Assembly (NCBI GenBank): GCA_020629545.1
Contig: JAHDDC010000010.1
Span: 1-64,000, forward strand
DNA length: 64,000 nt
Direction: 5' to 3'
DNA from: Hellea sp.
GTDB taxonomy: Bacteria > Pseudomonadota > Alphaproteobacteria > Caulobacterales > Maricaulaceae
Shown: piece after piece, positions 8,771 to 18,114 of the stretch
Layout: the number at the start of each line of letters is the position of its first letter
How positions within the stretch are numbered: position 1 is the stretch's first letter
Notes under the pieces: generated by a model
What the model was told of the DNA's origin: nothing
Seen by the model: the letters and a program-made list of their open reading frames with translations, nothing else
The model's database searches: none
Translations under genes and position numbers: made by a program

Positions 8771-9928
8771 ATGGAAATCACGCCCCAACGTTATTCTGCC
8801 GTCGCTATTGTGTTACATTGGCTAATGGCGGGACTGATAATTTTCATGATCTGGCTCGGTCAGAATATGGAAAATCATGAGGCGCGGTTTCAATTACATA
8901 AATCCATCGGGATCACGCTTCTGTTTCTGACTTTGGCCCGTATTTTGTGGCGGCTTTATAATAAGCCGCCACCTCTTCCTGCCGATGTTAAACCGCTCGA
9001 AGCGCGGCTATCTCACATTGTCCAGTTCGGATTTTATGCATTGATGATCCTCATTCCGCTGGGCGGTTGGGTCATGGTATCGATGTCGCCATTTGCTGTC
9101 CCAACAGTTTTGTTCGAAATGGTGAGCTGGCCGAACCTGCCATTGTCCAGAGACGAAAGCGGATACAAAGTTTTGGCCTTCTTACATGGCAAAGGCGCGA
9201 CAATCGGATTTCTCGGCCTTCTTTTTCTGCATGTAGCCGGAGCCATCAAACATCAGATCAGTGATGAGACAGGTGTTATCCGGCGCATATTACCGGGCAA
9301 AGGCTTACCAGCCGCGAAGTCACGGGGCGCAGTATTATCGGCTATTGTTCCCCTTGGCTTGTTTGCGGGCATTGCGATCCTGCCTAATCTGTCAAACGCG
9401 GGAGAAACGGTAAAAGTCCCCACGCAGACGGAACAGTTCGTTACCAATTGGACCACCGATAGCGGAAAGATAACGTTTTCGGGCGTCCATGATGGCAATG
9501 AATTTTCTGGAACATTTAGCGATTGGGAGACGCAAATAGCTTTTCATCCAGAGGATCTCAGAAAATCAAACGTCATCGTGACCATAGACTTAACAAGCGC
9601 AGCAACGGGCACAAAACTGTATGATGACAGCCTGAAAGCCGCAGAATGGTTTGATACCAAAACAAACCCAAATGCGGTCGTGCGCTTAACTGATTTCATA
9701 TCCACCAAAAATGGATATCAGGTGACAGCTAACCTAACCCTAAAAGACATAACCGTCAGCGCGCCGTTCAATTTCAACCTCGATATAAAAGACGGTATTG
9801 CGGTCATGAAAGGCGAAACGGTATTTACCCGCAAAGCGCTCAACCTTGGCCAAGCTTCAGATGCGGATGCTGAATGGGTTAGCGAAGAAATTGTGGTTGA
9901 TGTGGAAATGCAGGCAACCCAACAGTAA
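8771..9928 (+). CDS. Cytochrome b561 fused to a YceI domain
   Basis: A 385-residue inner-membrane protein. Residues 1-175 match the bacterial cytochrome b561 (CybB) fold with four membrane helices and candidate heme histidines in V-L-H-W, L-H-K-S-I-G, F-L-H-G-K-G and F-L-H-V-A. One more hydrophobic segment around residue 195 leads to a periplasmic YceI domain (about 215-385). CybB proteins move electrons between quinone and periplasmic acceptors; YceI binds isoprenoid lipids, so the fusion may act on a quinone or lipid substrate. YceI and b561 genes are often adjacent; here the fusion also sits beside a separate YceI gene. Confidence 0.88.
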   Translation: MEITPQRYSAVAIVLHWLMAGLIIFMIWLGQNMENHEARFQLHKSIGITLLFLTLARILWRLYNKPPPLPADVKPLEARLSHIVQFGFYALMILIPLGGWVMVSMSPFAVPTVLFEMVSWPNLPLSRDESGYKVLAFLHGKGATIGFLGLLFLHVAGAIKHQISDETGVIRRILPGKGLPAAKSRGAVLSAIVPLGLFAGIAILPNLSNAGETVKVPTQTEQFVTNWTTDSGKITFSGVHDGNEFSGTFSDWETQIAFHPEDLRKSNVIVTIDLTSAATGTKLYDDSLKAAEWFDTKTNPNAVVRLTDFISTKNGYQVTANLTLKDITVSAPFNFNLDIKDGIAVMKGETVFTRKALNLGQASDADAEWVSEEIVVDVEMQATQQ

Positions 9929-9930
9929 CC

Positions 9931-11496
9931 CTACTCCGCAGCTTCCGCGATATCGACTGGTGGTGTCCATCGCAGGACAGGTTTCCTGGCGGCCTGAGTT
10001 TCGTCCAGCCTTCGCATGGGCGCATAGATCGGTGCGGCTTGGAAGCTTTCGGCATCACCGGATTTTGCCCGCTCTGCCAGACTACGCATCGACCCGATAA
10101 AACGATCCAGCTCCTGTTTGGATTCGGATTCAGTCGGCTCAATTAACATGGCACCGTGAACGACCAATGGGAAATACATAGTCATCGGATGATATCCCTC
10201 ATCGATCATAGCTTTGGCAAAATCGAGCGTCGTTACGCCTGTGTCTTCGAGGAAACGATCATCAAACAATGCTTCGTGCATACAGACACCGCCAAAGGCA
10301 GGGGTCATCACATCCGATAAGGACGCCTGAATATAATTGGCGTTCAGCACGGCATCTTCGGTGGCCTGCTTGAGACCATCAGAGCCATGGCTCATCATAT
10401 AGGTAAGCGCGCGGCTATACATGCCCATTTGGCCATGGAAGGCACACATACGTCCGAAGCTGGCTTTTCCAGCACCGTCTTTGTGTTCGACCAGACGGTA
10501 CTTATCACCGTCTTTAACAACAAAGGGCAGAGGCGCATGATCTTTGAGCGCATCTGAGAGCACAGTCGGCCCTGCGCCCGGGCCGCCGCCCCCGTGAGGC
10601 GTTGAGAAGGTTTTGTGCAAATTAAGATGCATCGCATCAATGCCAAGATCCCCGGGACGCACCCGCCCGACAAGCGCATTAAAGTTCGCTCCGTCACAAT
10701 AAAAATATCCGCCCACGGAATGGATCAGATCTGCAATCTCAATTATATCTGTTTCAAACAATCCGCATGTATTGGGATTTGTGAGCATTATCCCGGCGAC
10801 ATCGTCCCCGAGCTTGGATTTAAGGGCTTCTAGATCAACCCGGCCTTTATCATTGGCCGGAATTTCATCGATCGTAAAACCACATTGAGCGGCTGTCGCG
10901 GGATTTGTTCCATGCGCACTTTCCGGCACAAGAACACGGTGCTTATGATCCATGCCGTCCGCGTCAAGCTTGGCTCTTATGGCGGCCATGCCACACCACT
11001 CACCATGCGCGCCGGCTTTAGGCGTCATGGCGACGGCCGGCATACCGGTCAAAGTACAAATCCAGTGAGCAAGTTCATGAATGAGTTCAAGTGCACCTTG
11101 TGCTGTGCTCTCGGGCTGCAGCGGATGGACGTCCCCAAAGCCCGGCATGCGAGCAACTTTTTCATTAAGGCGCGGATTATGCTTCATCGTACACGAGCCC
11201 AGCGGATAGACACCCAGATCAATCGCATAATTCTTTTGTGACAAACGTACATAATGGCGCATGGTTTGGGGTTCCGACAATCCAGCCAGACCAATAATCT
11301 CCGTACGATCCATGCCGCCCAAACGGGATTTAACGTTTTTGGGTTCGGCAAGGTCGACCCCAGTTTGTTCCGTATCGCCAATCTCGAAAATCAAATTTTC
11401 AGCTTGAGACAACCCTTGATTGCCTGAATAAGTTGGCCGAGCTTCTGATGTTGCTGCCTTAGGTGTGGTCGGGCGACCTTGTTTATTCATGCTCAT
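9931..11496 (-). CDS. gcvPB: Glycine decarboxylase P-protein subunit 2
   Basis: The PLP-carrying half of the split glycine decarboxylase, which decarboxylates glycine and loads the aminomethyl group on lipoyl-GcvH. The PLP lysine is in N-L-H-K-T-F-S, followed by a Gly-rich phosphate loop. I start it at the ATG ending at 11496, preceded by AAGGAG at good spacing, giving 521 residues; the longer open frame upstream overlaps the cupin gene and is not family-like. It is the last gene of the riboswitch-controlled glycine cleavage operon. The split form is usual in alphaproteobacteria such as Caulobacter. Confidence 0.96.
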   Translation of the reverse strand: MSMNKQGRPTTPKAATSEARPTYSGNQGLSQAENLIFEIGDTEQTGVDLAEPKNVKSRLGGMDRTEIIGLAGLSEPQTMRHYVRLSQKNYAIDLGVYPLGSCTMKHNPRLNEKVARMPGFGDVHPLQPESTAQGALELIHELAHWICTLTGMPAVAMTPKAGAHGEWCGMAAIRAKLDADGMDHKHRVLVPESAHGTNPATAAQCGFTIDEIPANDKGRVDLEALKSKLGDDVAGIMLTNPNTCGLFETDIIEIADLIHSVGGYFYCDGANFNALVGRVRPGDLGIDAMHLNLHKTFSTPHGGGGPGAGPTVLSDALKDHAPLPFVVKDGDKYRLVEHKDGAGKASFGRMCAFHGQMGMYSRALTYMMSHGSDGLKQATEDAVLNANYIQASLSDVMTPAFGGVCMHEALFDDRFLEDTGVTTLDFAKAMIDEGYHPMTMYFPLVVHGAMLIEPTESESKQELDRFIGSMRSLAERAKSGDAESFQAAPIYAPMRRLDETQAARKPVLRWTPPVDIAEAAE

Positions 11497-11497
11497 A

Positions 11498-11830
11498 TTA
11501 TGGCTCCTTCTTGGAGAAGACGACGAGAACTTTAAGGTCCTCGGTAATAGAATGGAAATGGTGCGGAATGTGCGCCGCGACAAAAATGGTGTCGCCAGGC
11601 CCAACCGCCCGGCTTTTGCCTTGGCTATCAAATTCCGCCGAACCAGAAATGATGAAATACAATTCATCTAGATCATGGGGCTTTTGTGGATCGACCTGCC
11701 CTGACTTTAATTCGTAAATTTCAGCGCTCATCGTTGGCTCATCCATGAACACATGAAAAGCCGTATCCGCGTCTTGCTTATTTGCTTGCGTGATTTCGTC
11801 GAGTGACCAGATGCCGGACTTTAATGTCAT
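11498..11830 (-). CDS. Small cupin-domain protein within the gcv operon
   Basis: A 110-residue single-domain cupin. Motif 1 has [12 protein letters not shown] and motif 2 has H-I-P-H-H-F-H, giving the usual metal-binding His/Glu set. It overlaps the gcvPA stop by four bases (ATGA) and ends one base before the gcvPB start, so it is translationally embedded between the two halves of one enzyme. No function is known to me for such a position; it could bind a metal or small molecule, or affect assembly of the two subunits. The cupin fold call is strong and the role is unknown. Confidence 0.85.
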   Translation of the reverse strand: MTLKSGIWSLDEITQANKQDADTAFHVFMDEPTMSAEIYELKSGQVDPQKPHDLDELYFIISGSAEFDSQGKSRAVGPGDTIFVAAHIPHHFHSITEDLKVLVVFSKKEP

Positions 11831-13170
11831 GATAGAATCTCAGATAGAGCCGTTTCAAACGCAGCCATATCTTCGTCTGTGACAATCTCGGTTGCGGTGA
11901 CAAGCAGTAAATCTTTCTGATCACCGGTCAGGCGGGAGACAGGAACCCCGCCCAATATCCCTTTCTCGGCTAGCGCCTCGATAACGGCCGCAGCGTCGCT
12001 CGAAAGACGTAAGGTGAACTCATTAAAGAACGTATCATTCACAAGTTCAACACCATCGATAGCTGATAATCGATCTGCAAGCTCACAGGCCTTGGCATGA
12101 TTAAGCTTGGCTAGCTTTCGAAGGCCGGCTTCACCCAGCAAAGTCATATGAATTGTGAAAGCCAGACAACACAGGCCAGAATTCGTACATATATTCGATG
12201 TCGCTTTTTCGCGCCGAATATGTTGCTCACGCGTCGAGAGCGTCAGCACAAAGCCTCGTTCGCCATTAGCGTCTATGGTTTCCCCGCAGACGCGGCCTGG
12301 CATTTGCCGAACCAATTTCTGGCGACACGCAAACAGACCTACATGCGGCCCGCCAAAATTGAGACCAACACCAATGCCCTGCCCTTCGCCAACAACAATA
12401 TCAGCACCTTGCTCGCCGGGACTTTTGATAGCCCCAAGTGCAACAGGTTCATTAAAGACAGCGATCAACAGCGCGCCCTTTTCATGGGCAGCTTTGGCAT
12501 AGGGCTCAAGATCTATAATCTCGCCAAAAACATTCGGCGACTGCACAACAATACAAGCTGTCTGGTCGTCGATTTGATCAATTGTAGCTGCGTCCTGACC
12601 CGGCACGCTCGGATTATCGACAAGCTCAATGCCTAAATATTGCGCAACTGTTTGTGTGGCCGCCGCATAATGAGGGTGAAGCCCAGAAGCTAAGACTGCG
12701 CGTTTCTTTTTCCCGCGCGCCACGCGAGATGCCATGACCACTGCCTCGGCGCAGGCCGTCGACCCGTCATACATAGAGGCGTTTGCGACGTCCATGCCGG
12801 TTAGCAAAGCGACTTGGGTCTGAAATTCAAACAAAGCCTGCAAAGTACCTTGTGAGATTTCCGGCTGGTAAGGTGTATACGCTGTCAGAAATTCCGAACG
12901 CTGAATCAAATGGTCAACTGTTGCCGGAATGTGATGTTTATAGGCGCCGGCACCGCAGAAGAAGGGTACCGAGCTGGCAGAGACAGACTTCGCCGAAAGG
13001 CGCGACATATAACGTTCAACCGCTGCCTCGCTTTGATGTTTCGGAAGGTCGATCAAATCATCAAGAACGGCAGACTTCGGCACATCGACGAACAAGTCGT
13101 CGATCGATTTAACGCCGACCTTGGCAAGCATTTCAGCGCGGTCATTTTCATTGAGGGGTAAATAACGCAT
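11827..13170 (-). CDS. gcvPA: Glycine decarboxylase P-protein subunit 1
   Basis: The structural, non-PLP half of the split glycine decarboxylase (447 residues). It begins with the family-typical M-R-Y-L-P-L-N-E and contains the conserved [10 protein letters not shown] and [10 protein letters not shown] stretches. It pairs with GcvPB to make the active enzyme. AAGGGAT precedes the ATG. The gene follows two small membrane-protein genes and is linked to the cupin gene by a four-base overlap, consistent with tight co-translation. Confidence 0.96.
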   Translation of the reverse strand: MRYLPLNENDRAEMLAKVGVKSIDDLFVDVPKSAVLDDLIDLPKHQSEAAVERYMSRLSAKSVSASSVPFFCGAGAYKHHIPATVDHLIQRSEFLTAYTPYQPEISQGTLQALFEFQTQVALLTGMDVANASMYDGSTACAEAVVMASRVARGKKKRAVLASGLHPHYAAATQTVAQYLGIELVDNPSVPGQDAATIDQIDDQTACIVVQSPNVFGEIIDLEPYAKAAHEKGALLIAVFNEPVALGAIKSPGEQGADIVVGEGQGIGVGLNFGGPHVGLFACRQKLVRQMPGRVCGETIDANGERGFVLTLSTREQHIRREKATSNICTNSGLCCLAFTIHMTLLGEAGLRKLAKLNHAKACELADRLSAIDGVELVNDTFFNEFTLRLSSDAAAVIEALAEKGILGGVPVSRLTGDQKDLLLVTATEIVTDEDMAAFETALSEILS

Positions 13171-13181
13171 AGTTGTATCCC

Positions 13182-13370
13182 TTACTCTTGGTTTGATTTT
13201 CTAGATAAATAGATTGTGTAACTGCCTGTCAGGCTTAGAAACCCGACAATCGCAAACACCATCCGAAGCGGCGACGATGTTGTCGTAAAACAATTGAAGA
13301 TCATTATAAGGCCTAAAATAAGCAGTATAATGCTGGAGGCCTTTCTAATCGGGTTTTTTTGATCATTCAT
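13182..13370 (-). CDS. Small two-helix membrane protein
   Basis: A 62-residue protein with two hydrophobic segments (about residues 13-28 and 35-53) and charged ends. I do not recognise it. It has a plausible ribosome site (GAGGCGGCTGAG) and sits one base after the preceding membrane-protein gene, inside the gcv operon. It might be a small inner-membrane protein linked to glycine handling, but nothing in the sequence shows this. Confidence 0.6.
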   Translation of the reverse strand: MNDQKNPIRKASSIILLILGLIMIFNCFTTTSSPLRMVFAIVGFLSLTGSYTIYLSRKSNQE

Positions 13371-13371
13371 C

Positions 13372-13749
13372 TCAGCCGCCTCTATTCTGAAGGATCAGAA
13401 ACGCGGTCAGAGCCGCAATGAGAAGCCCAACAATGTCAACCATAGCGATCTTGCCAAGCGGTCCAGACATCTGTCCTCGGGTAAATGTAAAGATCACAAA
13501 AGTTCCCATAGAAATGATCCCCCCGATTAGCGCTGGCCATCTAAGTTCCGGCATGTGCGCGGCAACGGCGAGAGTTACTCCGATTAGTCCTAATAAAAGT
13601 GCTCGATGCTGAAGCAATGTCATGAGGTCGGCACTCCCCGACGCAATACCATACAAGTCCTGAAGCTTAGATGGCATGACGGCCGAAACGACTGGCAATA
13701 GATTAATGATCGCCATCATCCAAAAAAGTATCGGAAGCGCCTTGCTCAT
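13372..13749 (-). CDS. Four-helix membrane protein in the gcv operon
   Basis: A 125-residue inner-membrane protein with about four hydrophobic segments separated by short loops and a positively charged C-terminus. No known family is obvious to me. It starts directly after the gcvH stop codon with no intergenic base, so it is surely co-transcribed with the glycine cleavage genes. Being small and lacking transport motifs, it is unlikely to be a classical glycine transporter alone, though partnering with the 62-residue neighbour is possible. Function unknown. Confidence 0.7.
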   Translation of the reverse strand: MSKALPILFWMMAIINLLPVVSAVMPSKLQDLYGIASGSADLMTLLQHRALLLGLIGVTLAVAAHMPELRWPALIGGIISMGTFVIFTFTRGQMSGPLGKIAMVDIVGLLIAALTAFLILQNRGG

Positions 13750-14121
13750 CTAAAGACCTGCGCAATATTCCTTGTAGCCCGCCTCATCCATGAGGCTTTC
13801 AAGCTCGGACGAATCTGAGATTTTCATTTTGAAAAACCAGCCCGCACCGCCAGCATCTGAATTGACGGTTTCCGGCGCGTCTTCAAGTGTACCATTGGTT
13901 TCGGTGATTTCGCCGCCCACAGGCGCGTAAACATCTGATGCAGCCTTAACAGACTCAACGACGGCTGCGTCGTCACCTTTGGCAAAACTGGCACCAATAT
14001 CTGGCACTTCAACGAATACAATGTCGCCTAGAGCGTTTTGAGCGTAATCAGAAATACCAACGGTTCCGATATCGCCATCCACTTTAATCCATTCATGATC
14101 TTCGGTATAATAAATACTCAT
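13750..14121 (-). CDS. gcvH: Glycine cleavage H protein
   Basis: The lipoyl carrier of the glycine cleavage system, 123 residues, the normal length. The lipoylated lysine lies in [10 protein letters not shown]. The N-terminus Y-T-E-D-H-E-W-I and the [13 protein letters not shown] segment are classical. It shuttles the aminomethyl group from GcvPA/PB to GcvT. It is the second gene of the operon, 12 bases after gcvT. Confidence 0.97.
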   Translation of the reverse strand: MSIYYTEDHEWIKVDGDIGTVGISDYAQNALGDIVFVEVPDIGASFAKGDDAAVVESVKAASDVYAPVGGEITETNGTLEDAPETVNSDAGGAGWFFKMKISDSSELESLMDEAGYKEYCAGL

Positions 14122-14133
14122 ACGGGTTTCCTC

Positions 14134-15291
14134 CTATCCGCGATAATAATTGTGGGGCACAAATGGCATCTTCACGACCTTGGCCGGTCGGGCTTTGCCC
14201 CTGACGATTAAGTTTAGATCTGTTCCGGCTTTAGCATTAGCCCGTGTTACATATCCCATCGCTACTGGCCCGCCGATAGAAGGGCCGAAACCGCCAGATG
14301 TAATCTCGCCGATTGTGTTTCCATCCATGTCCTGAATTTCTGTGTGTTCACGAGCTGGCGCGCGACCTTCGGGTAAAATGCCAACAAGGCGTTTACTTTG
14401 CTTGTTCGCCAGGTCAGCCTCAACGCGTGCTGCACCGAAGTAATTTCCGCCTTTGCGACGATGTTTTTGTACCGACCAGATTAATCCGGCTTCTATCGGC
14501 GAAACGCTCGTGTCGATATCATGTCCATAAAGGCATAATCCAGCCTCCATTCGCAGACTATCTCTCGCACCAAGACCGATGAGCTCGACGTCATCATGGG
14601 CTAATAATTTACCAACGAGCTTTTCAGCGTCTTCATGTTTGACCGCAATTTCATATCCATCCTCACCCGTATAACCAGATCGGGAAACATGGCACCAAAG
14701 ATCAGCGGCCGTTTCTCCCAGGGGTAAGTCAGTGTGGGTCATGAACACCAACTCTTTGACTTTGGGGTTCAACGATCCGAGTACCTCGGCCGCTTTTGGG
14801 CCTTGCAAAGCGATCAAGGATAATGTGTCATCTGTAACATCCAGCTTCACATTTGTAGGCAAATGTTTTTGCATATGGGCAAAATCCTGATCCTTGCAGC
14901 CCGCATTGACGACCAAATATAATTTGTGTTCATGACCTTCAAATCCAAGCCTAGAGATCATCAAGTCATCAAGAATACCACCATCTGAGTCTAAAAATTG
15001 CGAGTAACGTTGCTGACCTGGCTCCAAGGATTGTATATCGGCAGGGACGAGCTTTTCGAGCGCAACTGCAGCCGTTTCAAACGTCCCGTCATCCGCTGCC
15101 AAGAAACACTGCCCCATATGAGACACATCAAAGAGCCCACATTTTTCACGCGTATGGAGATGCTCTTTCATAATACCCAGCGGATATTGAACTGGCATGT
15201 CATATCCGGCAAACGGCACCATTTTAGCACCTGATGCGACATGTAAACTGTGAAGTTTCGTTTGTTTTAATTCTGTTTTGTCTTCGGACAT
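14134..15291 (-). CDS. gcvT: Aminomethyltransferase (glycine cleavage T protein)
   Basis: Transfers the methylene group from aminomethyl-lipoyl-GcvH to tetrahydrofolate, releasing ammonia. It has 385 residues, with the family N-terminus M-V-P-F-A-G-Y-D-M-P-V-Q-Y and the folate-site D-V-S-H-M-G-Q and G-Y-T-G-E-D-G-Y motifs. First gene of the operon, with AAAGGTG before the ATG. A tandem glycine riboswitch occupies its leader (15330-15491), so expression of the whole gcv operon should rise when glycine is abundant. Confidence 0.97.
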   Translation of the reverse strand: MSEDKTELKQTKLHSLHVASGAKMVPFAGYDMPVQYPLGIMKEHLHTREKCGLFDVSHMGQCFLAADDGTFETAAVALEKLVPADIQSLEPGQQRYSQFLDSDGGILDDLMISRLGFEGHEHKLYLVVNAGCKDQDFAHMQKHLPTNVKLDVTDDTLSLIALQGPKAAEVLGSLNPKVKELVFMTHTDLPLGETAADLWCHVSRSGYTGEDGYEIAVKHEDAEKLVGKLLAHDDVELIGLGARDSLRMEAGLCLYGHDIDTSVSPIEAGLIWSVQKHRRKGGNYFGAARVEADLANKQSKRLVGILPEGRAPAREHTEIQDMDGNTIGEITSGGFGPSIGGPVAMGYVTRANAKAGTDLNLIVRGKARPAKVVKMPFVPHNYYRG

Positions 15292-15329
15292 AGGACACCT
15301 TTCGCGATTGATTTCGCTTCTGTGCCACC

Positions 15330-15491
15330 AGCTGTCCTTGCAGGCCTGAGAGATTTTACTCCGTCGGCGGGACCTTTCACCTATCGGGTCCTCTTTCCAG
15401 CTTTTATCTATCTATCGGTCCGTTTGCCTGAGCGTTTCCGGTAGCGGTTGCGCCTTCGGCGGTCGTTTATGACTGCGACTCTCTCCCGATT
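15330..15491 (-). promoter_or_regulatory. Tandem glycine riboswitch upstream of gcvT
   Basis: Read on the minus strand, the leader shows two consecutive glycine aptamers. The first (about 15421-15491) starts GGGAGAGAG, has the CCGAAGG-CGCAA core and ends CGCTCAGGCAAACGGACCG. The second (about 15330-15410) begins CTGGAAAGAGGACC, has GGTGAAAGG and closes with CTCTCAGGC and AAGGACAG. These are hallmark consensus blocks of the cooperative tandem glycine riboswitch. A short hairpin (GCGA/TCGC) lies between aptamer 2 and the gcvT ribosome site and could act as the expression platform. Confidence 0.93.
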
Positions 15492-15784
15492 GATGAAGTT
15501 TCTATAAAGTTCTGAACACTGGGAATCAAGCCCGAATGTCGCACCACTAAGACTGCGTTATTTTAGCATTTCTCTTGAAACATCAAAAACTATTACGGAA
15601 TTTTGGAATTAAGTCGAAGAATTAGGTGGAATAACCGAGATTAACCATGCCCCTTAATGCAATTATAAGGTGTTTGCTCGAACTTAAATTATAGATTGAA
15701 AAGCAGGGCGTTGAACTTTTTTGTGAAAATCATTTCACCGATTTAGGGGCTATTAACTCTTCGGCGCCCTGACAAGGTAGCTAT
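15492..15784. other. Intergenic region between the gcv leader and the response regulator gene
   Basis: Nearly 300 bases without a convincing gene. It should hold the gcv promoter on the minus strand and the response regulator promoter on the plus strand. The only motif noted is TTAACCAT at 15641-15648, which resembles the CtrA half-site of alphaproteobacteria. The full TTAA-N7-TTAA spacing is not met (nine bases separate the two TTAA). Confidence 0.4.
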
Positions 15785-16651
15785 ATGACTGAAACGACAA
15801 CAATTACACATTTTGATAATCTATCAATTCTCATCATTGATGACGACGAACTCAATAGTTCAGTGTTATCAATGCAGCTGAAACAACATGGGATTGAACC
15901 TATAGTTTCCAAGAGAGCTTATGACGGATTTCAAGCATTAATCAGAGCAGCTGAAGCTGGAAAGTCGATACCCTTGATAATCTGCGATTTTCATATGTCT
16001 GATATGAATGGTTTGGGCCTCATCAAGTTATTACGTGAAAATGCTTTGACTAAGGATGTGAAAATAGTTTTTCTGGCCTCATATGGCCTTGGCGACCTAA
16101 CCAAAGAATTGGCCAACCTCAATGTCAGCCATATTCTAAAAAGACCCTGCTCAACAGACTCTCTGGTCGAAGCCATATCCGATTGCGTAAAAACGCAGGC
16201 GCCGAGCCCGAAAAAATACTTGGACAAGAGCGAGATTAGAATTCTTGCTGCAGATGATGACCCGATAAATCTCGCCGTACTAAAGGGCTTTTTGAACTTG
16301 GCCGGTTATTCAGTTGATACTGTAAGTGATGGTGCGGACGCCGTAAAAGCGTGTGAAAATATTCATTATGACCTTATCCTAATGGATATTTGTATGCCGA
16401 CAATGGATGGCGTTATTGCGACATTGCAAATTCGAACCAATGAAAAACGAAGCAATCGACTTCCTGTTCCGATTGTGGCCGTCACTGCGCATTTTTCACC
16501 AAGTCAGCGTGATCGTTATTTAGACGCAGGAATGAATGACGTCATGGCCAAACCTATTCGCAAAGACATTATCGATGAATGTTTACAAGAATGGTGCGTT
16601 CGTTATCCCGAAATTCACAATGACAATAAAGTTTTTGCCGCTGCCAATTAA
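15785..16651 (+). CDS. Response regulator with two receiver domains
   Basis: A 288-residue protein made of two receiver (REC) domains and no output domain. REC1 (about 13-135) has the acidic pocket D19-D21 and phospho-acceptor Asp68 in C-D-F-H-M, with Lys119 in L-K-R-P. REC2 (about 150-275) has D157-D159, Asp201 in M-D-I-C-M-P and the conserved K-P-I near the end. Such REC-REC proteins act as phosphate acceptors in phosphorelays or as partners of hybrid histidine kinases, often in cell-cycle or motility control. No kinase gene is adjacent. A possible CtrA half-site lies 137 bases upstream. Confidence 0.88.
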   Translation: MTETTTITHFDNLSILIIDDDELNSSVLSMQLKQHGIEPIVSKRAYDGFQALIRAAEAGKSIPLIICDFHMSDMNGLGLIKLLRENALTKDVKIVFLASYGLGDLTKELANLNVSHILKRPCSTDSLVEAISDCVKTQAPSPKKYLDKSEIRILAADDDPINLAVLKGFLNLAGYSVDTVSDGADAVKACENIHYDLILMDICMPTMDGVIATLQIRTNEKRSNRLPVPIVAVTAHFSPSQRDRYLDAGMNDVMAKPIRKDIIDECLQEWCVRYPEIHNDNKVFAAAN

Positions 16652-16657
16652 AGGGCT

Positions 16658-18109
16658 TTATTTATATCGCGTGAGATTCGAATTATTTATCATGCGTCCC
16701 CAATACGGGTCATAAGGGTGCACGAATTCAGTTTTGCCAGCAGTATCCACCAATGGCCGCCGATCATTGTGCCAGCCAAAAATTCCACCTTTGAGATTAT
16801 ATATTCTAACCCCGTCGATATTTTTCAGGCTAGATTGAAGCCGGTCCGCCATCGCGGATGAACGCATTCCAACGGAGCAATAGAAAACAACCTCTTTACC
16901 GGAAATCACATCTTCATAGCGCGATAGAAACTCCGCAGTGCTTAGGTCGGGGTCAATCCGTATCGCAGTTTGAATGTGACTTACATTATATTCACCAGCC
17001 TCCCTGACATCGAAATAAACCGTTCTATCACCCAGATCAGAGACCGATTGGCGATCAATATGATTAACATTTTGAAACCGTTTGGCGATCTTCTCCTGCG
17101 TTTTCACGAGAGCTGAGTTTTGCATAATTTGACCCTCGGGCTCAGAACGGATTTTTAGCTTGGCATAAATCGGTAGATGGTCTGATCCAACATCATTCAA
17201 CTCTGCACTTTGTATGACATCAATATTCTCGCTCACTTTAAAATGATCAATCGGAATACCTAAAATTCGCCCCATTTTAAACCAAGTTGAGCGAAGCCTT
17301 GGATCACCGGCTCGTTTTCCCGGTATCTTTGAAAACGCTGGCGTCCATGGAACCGTATTAAAATCACCGAATAGTATAAAATTTTCATCAGTGGAAATTA
17401 GTGAACCGAGTTTATCGAATATCAAATTGCGGCGGCGCATTCCTGCGAGTGACAAAGGTATTCGAGGGTGGGTCATAAATATATATATTTGATCATCAGA
17501 TTGAAGTCGTATTTTTGTGGAGATCACAGATCTTGGCCAACGCGGATAATCTTCTACAAAAAGTTCCGGTTCCGAGAATGGGAACTTGCTGATAAGCGCC
17601 ATTGTACTACCTAGTTCTCTTCCGTCAGGCGCCATACTAATTTGATAGATGTAAGGATAGTCTGGATAGTATTTTGACAGAACCTTATCGGTCCAGATTG
17701 GTGACAATTCGCTGAGCCCGATAATATCAACATCATGTTCATTTGAAATGACATTGACGATCGGCAGAGCCTTTTCCTGATTCCTAATATTCGCGAAAAC
17801 AATGCCAATGCATTGGTCCGCCTGACAGTCAGAATAACTTCCCAACTTATATTCAGAAAACAAAATGAGTGGCCAAAAGGCCAATAAGATTAAAGTCGTT
17901 GAGAATAACCCCATCAGTTTAGAAGCACGAAAACCTAAAATCAGTAGGAATGGGATTCCAATTATGACCTGTCGCGAAAAACTAGCAAATAGTTCAAACG
18001 GCCAGTTTGGGTTAAAAACACCAGTATTGGCAATGGCGATTAGAAAAAGGACAATGACATATGCCAATACAACCAGATTAGTAAAACCAGATATCGCGGC
18101 TTTAACCAC
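16658..18109 (-). CDS. Membrane endonuclease/exonuclease/phosphatase-rhodanese fusion
   Basis: A 483-residue protein with three parts. Residues 1-90 contain about three membrane helices. Residues about 100-325 form an endonuclease/exonuclease/phosphatase domain with Asn107, Glu134, His214, G-D-F-N (248-251) and G-S-D-H-L-P (308-313), the metal and catalytic residues of the fold. Residues about 340-465 form a rhodanese domain with catalytic-type Cys411 in C-S-V-G-M-R-S. The gene follows argS by five bases. I know membrane EEP proteins of this layout without rhodanese; the added sulfurtransferase domain is unusual. The substrate could be a phospholipid, nucleotide or phosphosugar. Confidence 0.85.
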   Translation of the reverse strand: MVKAAISGFTNLVVLAYVIVLFLIAIANTGVFNPNWPFELFASFSRQVIIGIPFLLILGFRASKLMGLFSTTLILLAFWPLILFSEYKLGSYSDCQADQCIGIVFANIRNQEKALPIVNVISNEHDVDIIGLSELSPIWTDKVLSKYYPDYPYIYQISMAPDGRELGSTMALISKFPFSEPELFVEDYPRWPRSVISTKIRLQSDDQIYIFMTHPRIPLSLAGMRRRNLIFDKLGSLISTDENFILFGDFNTVPWTPAFSKIPGKRAGDPRLRSTWFKMGRILGIPIDHFKVSENIDVIQSAELNDVGSDHLPIYAKLKIRSEPEGQIMQNSALVKTQEKIAKRFQNVNHIDRQSVSDLGDRTVYFDVREAGEYNVSHIQTAIRIDPDLSTAEFLSRYEDVISGKEVVFYCSVGMRSSAMADRLQSSLKNIDGVRIYNLKGGIFGWHNDRRPLVDTAGKTEFVHPYDPYWGRMINNSNLTRYK

Positions 18110-18114
18110 TATTG

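Noticed and set aside
15641-15662. A full CtrA binding site before the two-receiver gene
   Set aside because: The two TTAA parts are nine bases apart, not seven; only a half-site match remains.
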